Shown in pieces: positions 20,932 to 29,388 of a stretch of DNA of 64,000 nt; within the stretch, counting starts at the first letter, position 1; every line of letters starts with the position of its first letter. The position numbers were made by a program, and so were the translations under genes. This DNA comes from Roseiarcus sp963842835 (lineage in GTDB: Bacteria; Pseudomonadota; Alphaproteobacteria; Rhizobiales; Beijerinckiaceae). The stretch is taken from NCBI GenBank assembly GCA_963842835.1, contig CAWJIB010000009.1, positions 930,001-994,000 of the forward strand, written 5' to 3'. The notes under the pieces are model-generated. The model saw only the letters and a program-made list of their open reading frames with translations, ran no database searches and was not told where the DNA came from.

Positions 20932-21666
20932 TTGACCAAGCGCATTGAAAAGCAAAAGCGTCGCAACGGCCGGTCCACCGACACCGCCGAGATCATTCCG
21001 TTGCATAAGGCCAAATACCGAGCCGAGCGAGCGCCGACGCCGATACGGCCGCTCAACGCCAACCAAGCCAATTATCTCGACGCCCTGTACACGAGTCCTC
21101 AGGTCATCGTGCTCGGCCCCGCTGGGACCGGCAAGACCTGGATCGCGGCGACGCATGCGGCCGATCTCTACCGTGCGCACCGTATCGGCAAGATCATCCT
21201 GACCCGTCCGAATGTGCCGTGCGGGCGCTCTCTGGGCTTTTTCCCCGGTTCGCTCGAGGAGAAATTCGCGCCTTGGGCCTCCCCGATCGTCGAAGCGATC
21301 AAGGAGCGCATCGGCGCCGCCGCCTACGATATCGCGCTGAAAAAGGGCGATATCGAAATGGCGCCGTTCGAGGTCATGCGCGGACGGTCATGGAAGGACG
21401 CCTTCGTCCTGCTCGACGAAGCGCAAAACACCACGCCGGCCGAGATCAAGATGTTCCTGACCCGTATCGGTGAGGATTGCACGGTCGTCGTCAACGGCGA
21501 CGTCAGCCAGTGCGACCTCGACCAAGCCTCCGGCCTGCGCGTCGTGCTCGATCTCGTCGCCGCGCGCCGCTTGCCGGTGCCCGTGATCGAATTCACGCTC
21601 GCGGACATCGTCCGATCTGGAATTTGCGCCATGTGGGCGCGAGCGTTCGAGGAGGCTCGCATATAA
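20932..21666 (+). CDS. phoH: PhoH-family ATPase
   Basis: This protein of about 244 residues is a P-loop ATPase of the PhoH family. Seen: the QANYLDAL helix, Walker A GPAGTGKT at 62-69, RPNVPCGRSLGFFPGS, Walker B VLLDEAQNTTP, and TRIGEDCTVVVNGDVSQCD. It is the short PhoH type without a KH or PIN domain; cellular roles of the family in phosphate starvation and RNA metabolism are poorly defined. The start is a judgement: TTG at 20932 has AAGGGGG nine bases upstream and begins a basic N-terminus. The frame also continues upstream to 20440 without conserved features. It is a single gene on the plus strand. Confidence 0.85.
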   Translation: MTKRIEKQKRRNGRSTDTAEIIPLHKAKYRAERAPTPIRPLNANQANYLDALYTSPQVIVLGPAGTGKTWIAATHAADLYRAHRIGKIILTRPNVPCGRSLGFFPGSLEEKFAPWASPIVEAIKERIGAAAYDIALKKGDIEMAPFEVMRGRSWKDAFVLLDEAQNTTPAEIKMFLTRIGEDCTVVVNGDVSQCDLDQASGLRVVLDLVAARRLPVPVIEFTLADIVRSGICAMWARAFEEARI

Positions 21667-21957
21667 GGCCGCGGGAAAGATCTCGAGGAGCCGGGCCAAA
21701 GACTTGTCCCTGTCGCGATGGCGATCCGACGGAGTCCCGGCTTCCTCACGTCAGCGCGTAACGCCAGCCGGGTCGCCAAACGCGGATCGCGTCCTTCGCT
21801 AGCGCAGCAGGGCGTGACGCGGAGGCGCTGGACGCTCCTCAGCCGAGTGGCCGCTCCCCCGTTTGTTCATCGCCCAGTCATCGCCTGTGCGCCATGGTGA
21901 CACGTCGATCACAACGACGTCCGCGCCAAGCGCGGCCAAGGCATTGAAGTGGGGCTC

Positions 21958-23259
21958 ATGATTTCGCGTTTCCTGACCGGCGCCGCCGCGGTGGCGCTAT
22001 GCGCCTTCATCGGCTCGGATTCGCTCATCGACAGCGCGCAATCCCTGACAATTCCGACCTATTGCGTCAGCGGCGAGCAATGCGCTTCGCTGTGCCGCGG
22101 CCTGGTCGAGGTCGGCGTGACGCCGCAGGACTTCATCCAGCGCGCGTCTTACGAACTCGGCGCGCCGGGCTTCTCGGGCCTGCCGCCCGCCAATCTGACG
22201 ATGCCGCAGACCGTCGATCCCAAGAACGTCTATTCCGAGACGACGGCGGGCAAGTTCAGTCCGGCGACCGCGGGCGCGCTGGCGCGCGTCTATGCGCCCA
22301 ATCTCATCACCGGCAAGGTGGACGTCATCGATCCCGACACGTTCAAGGTCGTCGACAGCTATGCGGCCATTCCGAGCCCGCAGCACATCGTCCCCTCCTG
22401 GGATTTGCAGACGCTGTGGGTGTCCGGCGACATCAGCTATCGCGGCGGCCACGCCTCGGTGGCGGCGATCGATCCGAAGACCGGCAAGGTGGTCAAGACG
22501 ATCGACGTCCCCGACGCCTACAACATGTATTTCACGCCCGACGGGCGCTCGGCGATCGTGGTCGCCGAGGCGATGCGGCGGCTCGAATTCCGCGATCCCC
22601 ATACGATGGCGCTGCAAGGCTATATCGCCGCGCCCAAATGCGCGGGGATCAATCACGCCGATTTCGCGCTCGACGGCTCCTACGCGATCTTCACCTGCGA
22701 ATACGACAATTCGCTGGCCAAGATCGATCTCGTCCATCACACGCTCGCCGGCATGCTGCAATTGTCGCCCGGCCATATCCCGCAGGACATCCGCGTCGCG
22801 CCCGACGGCTCGGCCTATTTCGTCGCGGACATGCTGAAGGACGGGCTCGTCGTCATCGACGGCGATTCGTTCAAGGAGACCGGCTTCATCCCGACCGGCG
22901 TCGGCGCGCACGGCCTCTATCCCAGCCGCGACGGCAAGCGCCTCTTCATCGCCAATCGCGGCACGCATAATCTCGGCGGCGTCAGGAATGGCGAGGGCAG
23001 CGTTTCCGTGCTCGATTTCGCCACGCGCAAGATCGTCGCCACCTGGACAATTCCCGGCGGCGGCAGCCCCGACATGGGCAACGTCAGCGCCGACGGCCGA
23101 TGGCTGTGGCTGTCCGGCCGCTACGACGGAGTCGTCTACGCCTTCAATACGGACGACGGCTCGGTCAAGACGATCCCCGTCGGCGGCATGCCGCACGGCC
23201 TCACCGTCTGGCCGCAGCCGGGGCGGTATTCGCTGGGGCATACCGGGAATATGCGATAG
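21958..23259 (+). CDS. Secreted YVTN-type beta-propeller protein
   Basis: This 433-residue protein begins with a hydrophobic signal segment (ISRFLTGAAAVALCAFIG) and is then a run of beta-propeller blades of YVTN/NHL type. Repeats include GKVDVIDPDTFKVVDS, ASVAAIDPKTGKVVKTIDVPD, DGLVVIDGDSFKETG and GSVSVLDFATRKIVATW. After the signal lies a cysteine cluster, CVSGEQCASLC near residues 36-46, which could form disulfides or hold a cofactor. Such propellers act in the periplasm as binding scaffolds or as parts of redox enzymes, but no catalytic residue set is recognisable. The ATG at 21958 is used; a GTG at 21949 would add three residues. No related gene is adjacent. Confidence 0.75.
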   Translation: MISRFLTGAAAVALCAFIGSDSLIDSAQSLTIPTYCVSGEQCASLCRGLVEVGVTPQDFIQRASYELGAPGFSGLPPANLTMPQTVDPKNVYSETTAGKFSPATAGALARVYAPNLITGKVDVIDPDTFKVVDSYAAIPSPQHIVPSWDLQTLWVSGDISYRGGHASVAAIDPKTGKVVKTIDVPDAYNMYFTPDGRSAIVVAEAMRRLEFRDPHTMALQGYIAAPKCAGINHADFALDGSYAIFTCEYDNSLAKIDLVHHTLAGMLQLSPGHIPQDIRVAPDGSAYFVADMLKDGLVVIDGDSFKETGFIPTGVGAHGLYPSRDGKRLFIANRGTHNLGGVRNGEGSVSVLDFATRKIVATWTIPGGGSPDMGNVSADGRWLWLSGRYDGVVYAFNTDDGSVKTIPVGGMPHGLTVWPQPGRYSLGHTGNMR

Positions 23260-23288
23260 CGGCGGCCTCTCGGCCAAAGCGCCGACGC

Positions 23289-23375
23289 CGTCATTGCGAG
23301 CGAAGCGAAGCAATCCAGCCTATATGCCGGCCGCAACCGCTGGATTGCTTCGTCGCTTCGCTCCTCGCAATGACG
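23289..23375. repeat. 87-base palindromic intergenic repeat
   Basis: CGTCATTGCGAG followed by CGAAGCGAAGCAATCCAG at one end is mirrored by CTGGATTGCTTCG and CTCCTCGCAATGACG at the other. This is the widely seen bacterial palindromic repeat with a GCGAGCGAAGCGAAGCAATCC core. It lies between the convergent propeller and methyltransferase genes. The RNA would form a long hairpin and could stop transcription from both sides. Confidence 0.85.
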
Positions 23376-23417
23376 GCGCCGGCGCCGCCGGAAACTGCTC
23401 CGTCGCCAGCGAACCGC

Positions 23418-24260
23418 TCAGACAGTCCCCGCCAACACGACATGGCCGCCGTTTTCGCGCGACGGGGCGGCGCGCCGGGAGAAGAAGCGCGCGGCGATTT
23501 CGTTGGGGCCGAGGTCTTCGATGCTGCGAAATCCGAGCGCGCGAAGTTTTTCGTGCAGCGCAGGCGTGACGAAATAGGTCTGTAGGGCCTCGCCGGCCGC
23601 CGCCACCCTCGCCGCCAGGACTTCACGCGCCTGGCGCGAAGCGTCGTCGGCGATCGTCGCGGTGGGATTGGCGTAGTCGAACGCGACTTCGCCGCCGCCG
23701 GGCAATTTCCCGATGAAGGCGAGGGTGGCGAAGATCGCGTCCTCGGAGAGATAGGGCGTGACGCCGAGCCAGAGGAAGAAGGCGGGACGATCGGCGTCGA
23801 ACCCCGCCGCGCCGAGCGCGTCCGCGAGGCTTTCGCTTTCGAAATCGCAAGGCGCGAAGACGAGGTGCGCGGGCGCGACGATGTGAGCCGCGGCGAGACG
23901 TCTTCGCTTCTCGGCCTGCGTCGCGGGATGATCGACCTCAAAGACGCGCAGCCCTTCGGCCGGCTCGACGCGATAGGCGAAGGTGTCGAGCCCGGCGCCG
24001 AGAACGACGATCTGCCGGACGCCGCGCGCGATCGCTTGGCCAGCCGCGTCCTCGGCGAAGCGGCTGCGCGCGGCGACGAACAGGCGCAGGCCGCGCCGGC
24101 CCGGGTTCTCCCTCGCTTGGTCGATCGCCCCTTGCGCGTCCTCACCCAGAACGCGCAGCGCAAGCGGATCGGCGAAAACGCGCCCGCCTTCGAGGACCTG
24201 GTGCGCGGCGCGATGGCCGGCGGCGCCGAGCGCGGTGCGGCTGAATTGACCTTCCTGCAT
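23418..24260 (-). CDS. SAM-dependent methyltransferase of the leucine carboxyl methyltransferase (TIGR00027) family
   Basis: This 280-residue protein matches the bacterial branch of the LCMT/PPM1 family. The SAM-binding motif is QIVVLGAGLDTFAYRV near residues 83-98, followed by the acidic strand VFEVDHPATQ near 107. A further motif, FFLWLGVTPYLSEDAI, lies near 162. Bacterial members have unknown substrates; some mycobacterial homologues act on polyketides or other acids. The start ATG at 24260 begins MQEGQFSRTALGAAGHRAAHQ, typical of the family (TA-x(2)-x-A-x-HR). It is a single gene next to the HicAB pair, with no pathway context. Confidence 0.85.
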   Translation of the reverse strand: MQEGQFSRTALGAAGHRAAHQVLEGGRVFADPLALRVLGEDAQGAIDQARENPGRRGLRLFVAARSRFAEDAAGQAIARGVRQIVVLGAGLDTFAYRVEPAEGLRVFEVDHPATQAEKRRRLAAAHIVAPAHLVFAPCDFESESLADALGAAGFDADRPAFFLWLGVTPYLSEDAIFATLAFIGKLPGGGEVAFDYANPTATIADDASRQAREVLAARVAAAGEALQTYFVTPALHEKLRALGFRSIEDLGPNEIAARFFSRRAAPSRENGGHVVLAGTV

Positions 24261-24407
24261 GGGCCGAAATTATCCGCGCGGCGCGCAGCTGTCGATGCGC
24301 GGGGGAGGCCCACGCTGGCGGCGCGCCGCACGCCTTCCCGCGACAACGTCCGGTTTCAGCTTCACGCGCGCCGGGTCGCGGCGGCCCCCCCTGAAACGCG
24401 GACAGCC

Positions 24408-24443
24408 TTGCAGCTCGCATGGCTTGCGCCTATATAGGCGCAA
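24408..24443 (+). promoter_or_regulatory. hicAB promoter with overlapping palindromic operator
   Basis: TTGCAG (24408-24413) and TATATA (24431-24436) are 17 bases apart, a good sigma70-type spacing. The TATATA box is the centre of the perfect 20-base palindrome TTGCGCCTATATAGGCGCAA at 24424-24443. A HicB dimer bound there would cover the -10 element and shut off its own operon. The hicA start follows within 1-16 bases, so the transcript would be almost leaderless. Confidence 0.65.
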
Positions 24444-24458
24444 ATGGATGGCGGGCCG

Positions 24459-24653
24459 ATGACCACAGTCGAGACGAATCGGGCCAAGATCGTCCGCCGC
24501 CTCGGGTTAGAGGGCTGGTTCTTGTTCCGCAACGGCGCTGAGCACGACATCTACATTCACGCTTCGAAACCCGGCGTCTTGTCCGTGCCGCGGCATCGAG
24601 CCCTGTCGCCGGGGGTCGCCAGGCAAATCGCCAAAGTGGCGGGTTGGAGATGA
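24459..24653 (+). CDS. hicA: HicA-type mRNA interferase toxin
   Basis: This 64-residue toxin has the HicA double-stranded-RNA-binding fold: TNRAKIVRRLGLEGWFLFRNG, then AEHDIYIHASKPGVLSVPRH. The HDIYIH stretch carries the histidines of the family active site in the variant common in proteobacterial HicA proteins. HicA cleaves mRNA without needing the ribosome and is neutralised by HicB. The start at 24459 matches the usual N-terminus; the ATG at 24444 would add five residues. The stop is one base before hicB, so the genes are coupled, in toxin-first order as is normal for hicAB. Confidence 0.88.
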   Translation: MTTVETNRAKIVRRLGLEGWFLFRNGAEHDIYIHASKPGVLSVPRHRALSPGVARQIAKVAGWR

Positions 24654-24654
24654 G

Positions 24655-25068
24655 ATGACTTCGTATACCGCTCTCATCGATGGAAAGGCCGGCGCCTATG
24701 GCGTCACTTTTCCTGACCTCCGTGGATGCACCGCTATGGGCGCGACCCTCGAGGAGGCGATCGTCAACGCCGCCGAAGCCATGCGCGACTGGGTCGAGGT
24801 GACGGTCGAGAAGGGCGGCGCGATTCCCGAGCCGCGTGCGCTGGAGGAATTGCTCGCCGACCAGGAGATTTCCGACGAAATCGGTGGAGGCGCGCTCCTC
24901 AGGAGCGTGCCGTTGGTGAGAGAATCGGGCCGACCGGTCAAGGCCAATCTGTCGATCGACGCCGGCATCCTCGCGGCGATCGACGCGGAGGCGAAACGGC
25001 GCAAGCTCACGCGCTCAGCCTTCATCGAATTGATGGCGCGACACGCACTGCCGGAGATGGCGCTTTAG
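24655..25068 (+). CDS. hicB: HicB-type antitoxin
   Basis: This 137-residue antitoxin has the N-terminal partial RNase H-like HicB domain, GAYGVTFPDLRGCTAMGATLEEAIVNAAEA (quoted in parts here, residues 12-41). The C-terminal DNA-binding segment AIDAEAKRRKLTRSAFIELM is of ribbon-helix-helix type. The N-domain binds HicA and the C-domain would bind the palindromic operator upstream. The gene starts one base after the hicA stop. The module is complete and probably functional. Confidence 0.9.
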   Translation: MTSYTALIDGKAGAYGVTFPDLRGCTAMGATLEEAIVNAAEAMRDWVEVTVEKGGAIPEPRALEELLADQEISDEIGGGALLRSVPLVRESGRPVKANLSIDAGILAAIDAEAKRRKLTRSAFIELMARHALPEMAL

Positions 25069-25157
25069 CCGGCTGTCGCCGCCGCTCTTGCCTTTTTCGC
25101 CGCCGCCCCGCATAGGGCCGCTCGAACCTTCCGCCAACTCGATCGAGCGCTTCTCCC

Positions 25158-26255
25158 ATGGGCTTCAAATGCGGTATCGTCGGCCTGCCCAATGTGGGCA
25201 AGTCGACGCTCTTCAACGCGCTGACGCAGACCGCCGCGGCGCAGGCGGCCAACTACCCCTTCTGCACCATCGAGCCGAACGTCGGCGACGTCGCGGTGCC
25301 CGATCCGCGGCTGGAGACCCTGGCCAAGATCGCGGGATCGAAGGACATCATTCCGACGCGCCTCACCTTCGTCGACATCGCCGGCCTGGTGCGCGGCGCC
25401 TCGAAGGGCGAGGGGCTGGGCAATCAGTTTCTCGCCAACATCCGCGAGTGCGACGCCATCGCCCATGTCGTTCGCTGTTTCGAGGATGGCGACGTCACCC
25501 ATGTCGAGGGCCGCATCGACCCGCTCTCCGACATCGCGACGATCGAGACCGAACTGATGCTCGCCGATCTCGAAAGCCTCGAGCGCCGCGTCGTCCAGAT
25601 GGAGAAGAAGGCCAAAGGCGGCGACAAGGACGCCAAGGACCTGCTCGAACTCGCGCAACGCAGCCTCGCCGAATTGCGCGAGGGCCGGCCCGCGCGGGCG
25701 GCGGGCGTGAGCCGCGAGGATCACAAGCTGTTTCAGTCGCTCGGGCTCTTGTCCTCGAAGCCGGTGCTCTACGTTTGCAACGTCGAGGAAGCCTCGGCCG
25801 ACAAGGGCAACGCGCTCTCCGACCAGGTGCGCGAACAGGCGGCCAAGGAGGGGGCGGTCGCCGTCGTCGTCTCCGCGAAGATCGAGAGCGAAATCGCCGT
25901 GCTGCCGATAGGAGAGCAGAAGGAATACCTCGAAGCGGTGGGCCTCGCCGAGCCCGGCCTCAATCGCGTCATCCGCGCCGGCTACGACCTGCTGCATCTC
26001 GTGACGTTCTTCACCGTCGGGCCGAAGGAGGCGCGCGCCTGGACGGTCGAGAAGGGCGCGCGCGCGCCGCAGGCGGCGGGCGTCATCCACACCGACTTCG
26101 AGAAAGGCTTCATCCGCGCCGAAACCATCGCCTACGACGATTATGTCGCGTGCAAGGGCGAAGCGGGCGCGCGCGAGGCCGGCAAGTTCCGTCTCGAAGG
26201 CAAGGACTATGTCGTCAACGACGGCGACGTGCTGCATTTCCGCTTCGCCACCTAA
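25158..26255 (+). CDS. ychF: YchF/OLA1-family ATPase
   Basis: This 365-residue Obg-like P-loop protein prefers ATP over GTP. Seen: G1 GLPNVGKST (residues 9-17), the FVDIAGLVRGASKGEGLGNQ G3 region near 75, the non-canonical G4 (CNVEE near 206) that explains ATP preference, and the C-terminal TGS-like domain with THLV-type segment HLVTFFTVGPKEARAWT. YchF binds ribosomes and affects translation fidelity and oxidative stress responses. Two MaoC-like genes follow at 11 bases on the same strand, so it may share a transcript with them. Identity is sure. Confidence 0.96.
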   Translation: MGFKCGIVGLPNVGKSTLFNALTQTAAAQAANYPFCTIEPNVGDVAVPDPRLETLAKIAGSKDIIPTRLTFVDIAGLVRGASKGEGLGNQFLANIRECDAIAHVVRCFEDGDVTHVEGRIDPLSDIATIETELMLADLESLERRVVQMEKKAKGGDKDAKDLLELAQRSLAELREGRPARAAGVSREDHKLFQSLGLLSSKPVLYVCNVEEASADKGNALSDQVREQAAKEGAVAVVVSAKIESEIAVLPIGEQKEYLEAVGLAEPGLNRVIRAGYDLLHLVTFFTVGPKEARAWTVEKGARAPQAAGVIHTDFEKGFIRAETIAYDDYVACKGEAGAREAGKFRLEGKDYVVNDGDVLHFRFAT

Positions 26256-26266
26256 AGAGCCGAGCG

Positions 26267-26731
26267 ATGGACAGGCTCTATTTCGAGGACTTTGCGCCCG
26301 GTGAAATCGTCGAATACGGCGATACGCCGGTCACAGCCGAGGCGATCGTCGAATTCGCGCGCCAATTCGATCCGCAGCCTTTCCACCTCGACGCGGAAGC
26401 CGCGCGCGAGTCCGTCGCAGGCGGGCTGATCGCCTCCGGCTGGCACACCGCGGCGATGCTGATGCGCATGAGCTGCGACGGATTTCTCAACCGTTCCGCG
26501 AGCCAGGGCGGCCCGGGAGTCGAGGAACTCAACTGGTTGAAGCCGGTCAGGCCCGGCGACCGCCTGCACGTTCGCCGCACGACGCTGAGCGCGCGCCCAT
26601 CGCGCTCGCGGCCCACCGTCGGCCTCGTCGAGTTCCTGTTCGAAGTGCTCAACCAGAACGGAGAACCCGTGATGACGCAGAAGAACGCCGCCTTCATTCT
26701 GCGCCGCGCGACGGACGAGGCCGCGCGGTGA
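26267..26731 (+). CDS. MaoC-like hotdog hydratase, copy 1
   Basis: This 154-residue single-domain hotdog protein of the MaoC/(R)-hydratase type has the motif FARQFDPQPFHLDAEAA near residues 27-43, with the Asp and His of the hydratase active site, then GLIASGWHTAAMLMRM and WLKPVRPGDRLHVR. It probably hydrates or dehydrates an enoyl-CoA. It starts 11 bases after ychF and its TGA overlaps the GTG of a second MaoC-like gene. The two products are similar over their full length and probably form a heterodimer or are a recent duplication. The substrate is unknown. Confidence 0.88.
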   Translation: MDRLYFEDFAPGEIVEYGDTPVTAEAIVEFARQFDPQPFHLDAEAARESVAGGLIASGWHTAAMLMRMSCDGFLNRSASQGGPGVEELNWLKPVRPGDRLHVRRTTLSARPSRSRPTVGLVEFLFEVLNQNGEPVMTQKNAAFILRRATDEAAR

Positions 26732-27207
26732 TCGGGCTGTACTACGAAGACCATCACGTCGGCGGGACGACGACAATCGGCGCTCATGAATTCACGCGCG
26801 AGGCGATTCTCGCCTTCGCGCGCGCCTACGATCCGCAGCCCTTTCATCTCGACGACGCGGCCGGCGCAGCCTCTCTGTTCGGCTCGCTTTGCGCTTCGGG
26901 CTGGCATACGGCGAGCGTCTGCATGCGCCTGCTGATCGATTTTCGCGAGGCGCAACGCGTGGCCGCCGCGGCGCGCGGCGAGCCGTTGCCGGCGCTCGGC
27001 GTCGGCCTCGGCGTCCGCGATTTGCGTTGGACCAGTCCGGTGCGGCCCGGCGACGTCGTCACCTATTCGACGCGGATCGACTCGATGCGCGAGACCAAGC
27101 GGCCGCAATGGGGGATCATTGGCTTCCGCGCGAGCGGCGTCAATCAGAGCGGGCGCGAAGTTCTGTCGTATTTCAGCCACGGGCTTTTCGCGCGCCGCGG
27201 GCGTTAG
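26728..27207 (+). CDS. MaoC-like hotdog hydratase, copy 2
   Basis: This 159-residue paralogue of the preceding protein shares FARAYDPQPFHLDDAA, GSLCASGWHTASVCMRL and WTSPVRPGDVVTYSTR, so the catalytic Asp/His pair is kept in both copies. It begins with GTG overlapping the preceding TGA (GTGA), a sign of tight stoichiometry. It ends without an acyl-CoA dehydrogenase or other beta-oxidation gene nearby. The function is inferred as enoyl-CoA hydratase-like. Confidence 0.88.
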   Translation: MIGLYYEDHHVGGTTTIGAHEFTREAILAFARAYDPQPFHLDDAAGAASLFGSLCASGWHTASVCMRLLIDFREAQRVAAAARGEPLPALGVGLGVRDLRWTSPVRPGDVVTYSTRIDSMRETKRPQWGIIGFRASGVNQSGREVLSYFSHGLFARRGR

Positions 27208-27254
27208 GGCAGCCGCGCGACCGGATCGACGCACACCGTAACGCCGCGCTGCGT

Positions 27255-27369
27255 CCCTTCTCCCCGCTTGCGGGGAGAAGGTTAGGATGAGGGGCCGGGC
27301 AACAAGCCGCAACGGCGCGGCTAATGACCCGGCCCCTCACCCCGGCCCCGCGCGCGGGGAGAGGGGGGC
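27255..27369. repeat. 115-base palindromic intergenic repeat
   Basis: The left half is a CCTTCTCCCCGC/GCGGGGAGAAGG hairpin followed by GGATGAGGGGCCGGG. The right half is CCCGGCCCCTCACCCCGG followed by CCGCGCGCGGGGAGAGGGG. The halves are inverted copies around about 28 unpaired bases. Fragments of similar character occur at 36178-36215 and near 45930. This is a REP/BIME-like element between the convergent MaoC and phosphodiesterase genes. Confidence 0.75.
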
Positions 27370-27409
27370 GCCCACACCTAAATGCAAAACGCTCTATTGC
27401 AGCCGAGCG

Positions 27410-29278
27410 TCATTTCGGCTCGACGCGATACTTGACGAATCCGCCAGGCGCCGCCCCCATCGGGGTGAGCGTGACGCTGGCGGGCGGCGGCGCGCTCGCC
27501 GCGGCCGGCGATGTCGAAAACGTCGCGACGACATGATCGGGCCACGGCGTGAAACGCCAATTGCCGTCGGATTTGGGTTCGAGGTGGCGCGTCTCGACGA
27601 TATAGCGCACCATGACGTCCCGGTTGGAGTCGGGAGCCTCGAAGACGACCGTCGATCCGTCGCAACCGGGAAAATTGCCGCCGCCGCTCGCGCGGTAACT
27701 GTTGGTGACGACGATGAAGAATTGGTTCGGGTCGATCGGCGCGCCGCGGAACGCGAGGTTGCGAATGCGATGCGCGTCGGGCGCGACGAGCCTGCCGTCG
27801 CTGTCGTAGCGCGAAGGCTGGGTGACGTCGATCTCGTAGTTCACGCCGTCGATGACGTCGAAATTGTAGGAGGCGAAGTTCGCGTCGAGCAGCGGCTGTT
27901 CGACGCGCGAGTTCGGATCGATGCGCAGAAACAGGCCCGCCGATCGCTCCAGCCATTCGCGCAACGTCGCGCCGTCGATCTTCACCGCGCGCAAGGCGTT
28001 GGGATAGAAATAGAGATCCGTGACGTTCTTGATCGCGATGGCCCCCGCCTTGACGTCGGTGTAATAGTCCGGGCCGCCGCGGCCGCCCGACTTGAACGGC
28101 GCCGCGGCGGAGAGAATGGGCGCGCCCGCGAGGGCCGGCAGGGTCTGAGCGAGCCGGCTCACGTACCAGATTTGCGCGGCGTTGACGATTTGCACCGACG
28201 GATCGTCCGCGACCAGCGCGAAATAGGAATCGATCGGCGAAGCGATGTCGCCGACGGGCGAGCGGACATAGGCGAGCGTCGCTTCGTGCGCCGCGCGCGC
28301 CGCGGCGAGCACGGCGACGTCGGCCTCGACCAGCGCCGCGACCGCGTCGCCCTCGCGATTGTAGATCGGCCGCGCTTCCACCTTGGCCGCGGCGACCCGC
28401 CAGCCGGCGCCGGCGCGTTCCAGAGCGAGATCGATGATTCCGAGATGGCTGCCCCAGAAGCCGGGCATGACCGCGGGCACGCCGTGCAAGGCGCCCTTCA
28501 CGACGTCGACGCCGTCGATCCCGGCGAAGTCCTCGCCGGGCAGCAGCAGGTGCTGGTGGCCTAGGAACATCGCGTCGACGCCGCCTGCCGCCGCCAGCGC
28601 AAGGGCGGCGTTTTCTTCGCCGGGCTGCGGCGGCGCCCTGCGCGAAACCCCCGAGTGGCAGAGCGCAACGACGAGGTCGGCGCCCTTCGCGCGCAACGCC
28701 GGAACGTGGACGCGCCCGGCCTCGACGATCCCGATCGTCGTCGCGCGGCCGCTCAGGCCGCTCTGATCCCATTGCACGATCTGCGGCGGCGTGAAGCCAA
28801 TCACGCCGATGCGAAGGCGCTGCTCCGCGCCCGCCTCGTCGCGCAACGTCGGCTCCAGAATGAGCCAGGGCTTGAAATAGAACGAGCCGTCGGGTCGAAG
28901 AATGTTGCAGCTGAGGGCGGGAAAATTCGCGCCGGCGAGCGCGACTTCGAGAAAGTCGAGGCCGTAATTGAATTCGTGGTTGCCGAGCGCGCAGGCGGAA
29001 TAGCCCAATTCGTTCATCGCGCCGATCATCGGATGGACGTCGCCCCTCTTCAGCCCCATCGACAGAGCCGCGTAATCGCCGAGCGGCGAGCCCTGGATGA
29101 TGTCGCCGTTGTCGAAGAGAAGGGCGTTGGCGACTTCGGCGCGCGCGGCGGCGACGAGCGAAGCGGTCTTGGCGAGCCCCACCGTATCGTCGGGCCTGTC
29201 GCGGTAATAGTCGTAGGCGAAAATATTGGCGTGAAGGTCGCTGGTGCCGATCAGACGCAGGGAAAGGCGGGCGCTCAT
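27410..29278 (-). CDS. 2',3'-cyclic-nucleotide 2'-phosphodiesterase / 3'-nucleotidase family protein
   Basis: This 622-residue two-domain enzyme of the UshA/CpdB family has the N-terminal metallophosphatase motifs GTSDLHANIFAYDYY (residues 11-25), LLFDNGDIIQGSPLGDY near 53-69 and ALGNHEFNYGLDFLE near 97, with DAMFLGHQHLLLPGE later. The C-terminal nucleotide-binding domain contains PNALRAVKIDGATLREWLE and NSYRASGGGNFPG. The motif set and length fit CpdB. Unlike E. coli CpdB there is no signal peptide; the metal motif starts at residue 11, so the protein appears cytoplasmic unless it uses another route. The start at 29278 has GAGG upstream. The substrate is inferred from the family. Confidence 0.87.
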   Translation of the reverse strand: MSARLSLRLIGTSDLHANIFAYDYYRDRPDDTVGLAKTASLVAAARAEVANALLFDNGDIIQGSPLGDYAALSMGLKRGDVHPMIGAMNELGYSACALGNHEFNYGLDFLEVALAGANFPALSCNILRPDGSFYFKPWLILEPTLRDEAGAEQRLRIGVIGFTPPQIVQWDQSGLSGRATTIGIVEAGRVHVPALRAKGADLVVALCHSGVSRRAPPQPGEENAALALAAAGGVDAMFLGHQHLLLPGEDFAGIDGVDVVKGALHGVPAVMPGFWGSHLGIIDLALERAGAGWRVAAAKVEARPIYNREGDAVAALVEADVAVLAAARAAHEATLAYVRSPVGDIASPIDSYFALVADDPSVQIVNAAQIWYVSRLAQTLPALAGAPILSAAAPFKSGGRGGPDYYTDVKAGAIAIKNVTDLYFYPNALRAVKIDGATLREWLERSAGLFLRIDPNSRVEQPLLDANFASYNFDVIDGVNYEIDVTQPSRYDSDGRLVAPDAHRIRNLAFRGAPIDPNQFFIVVTNSYRASGGGNFPGCDGSTVVFEAPDSNRDVMVRYIVETRHLEPKSDGNWRFTPWPDHVVATFSTSPAAASAPPPASVTLTPMGAAPGGFVKYRVEPK

Positions 29279-29388
29279 GCGATCCTCGAACTCAAGAAAG
29301 CGATTCGAGGCACATTAGAGCGGGCGCCCGAATGTGAGAACCTTCACCCGCCTGAGGGCGCCGCCCGGTCGGCGACCCTCGGGCGCCT

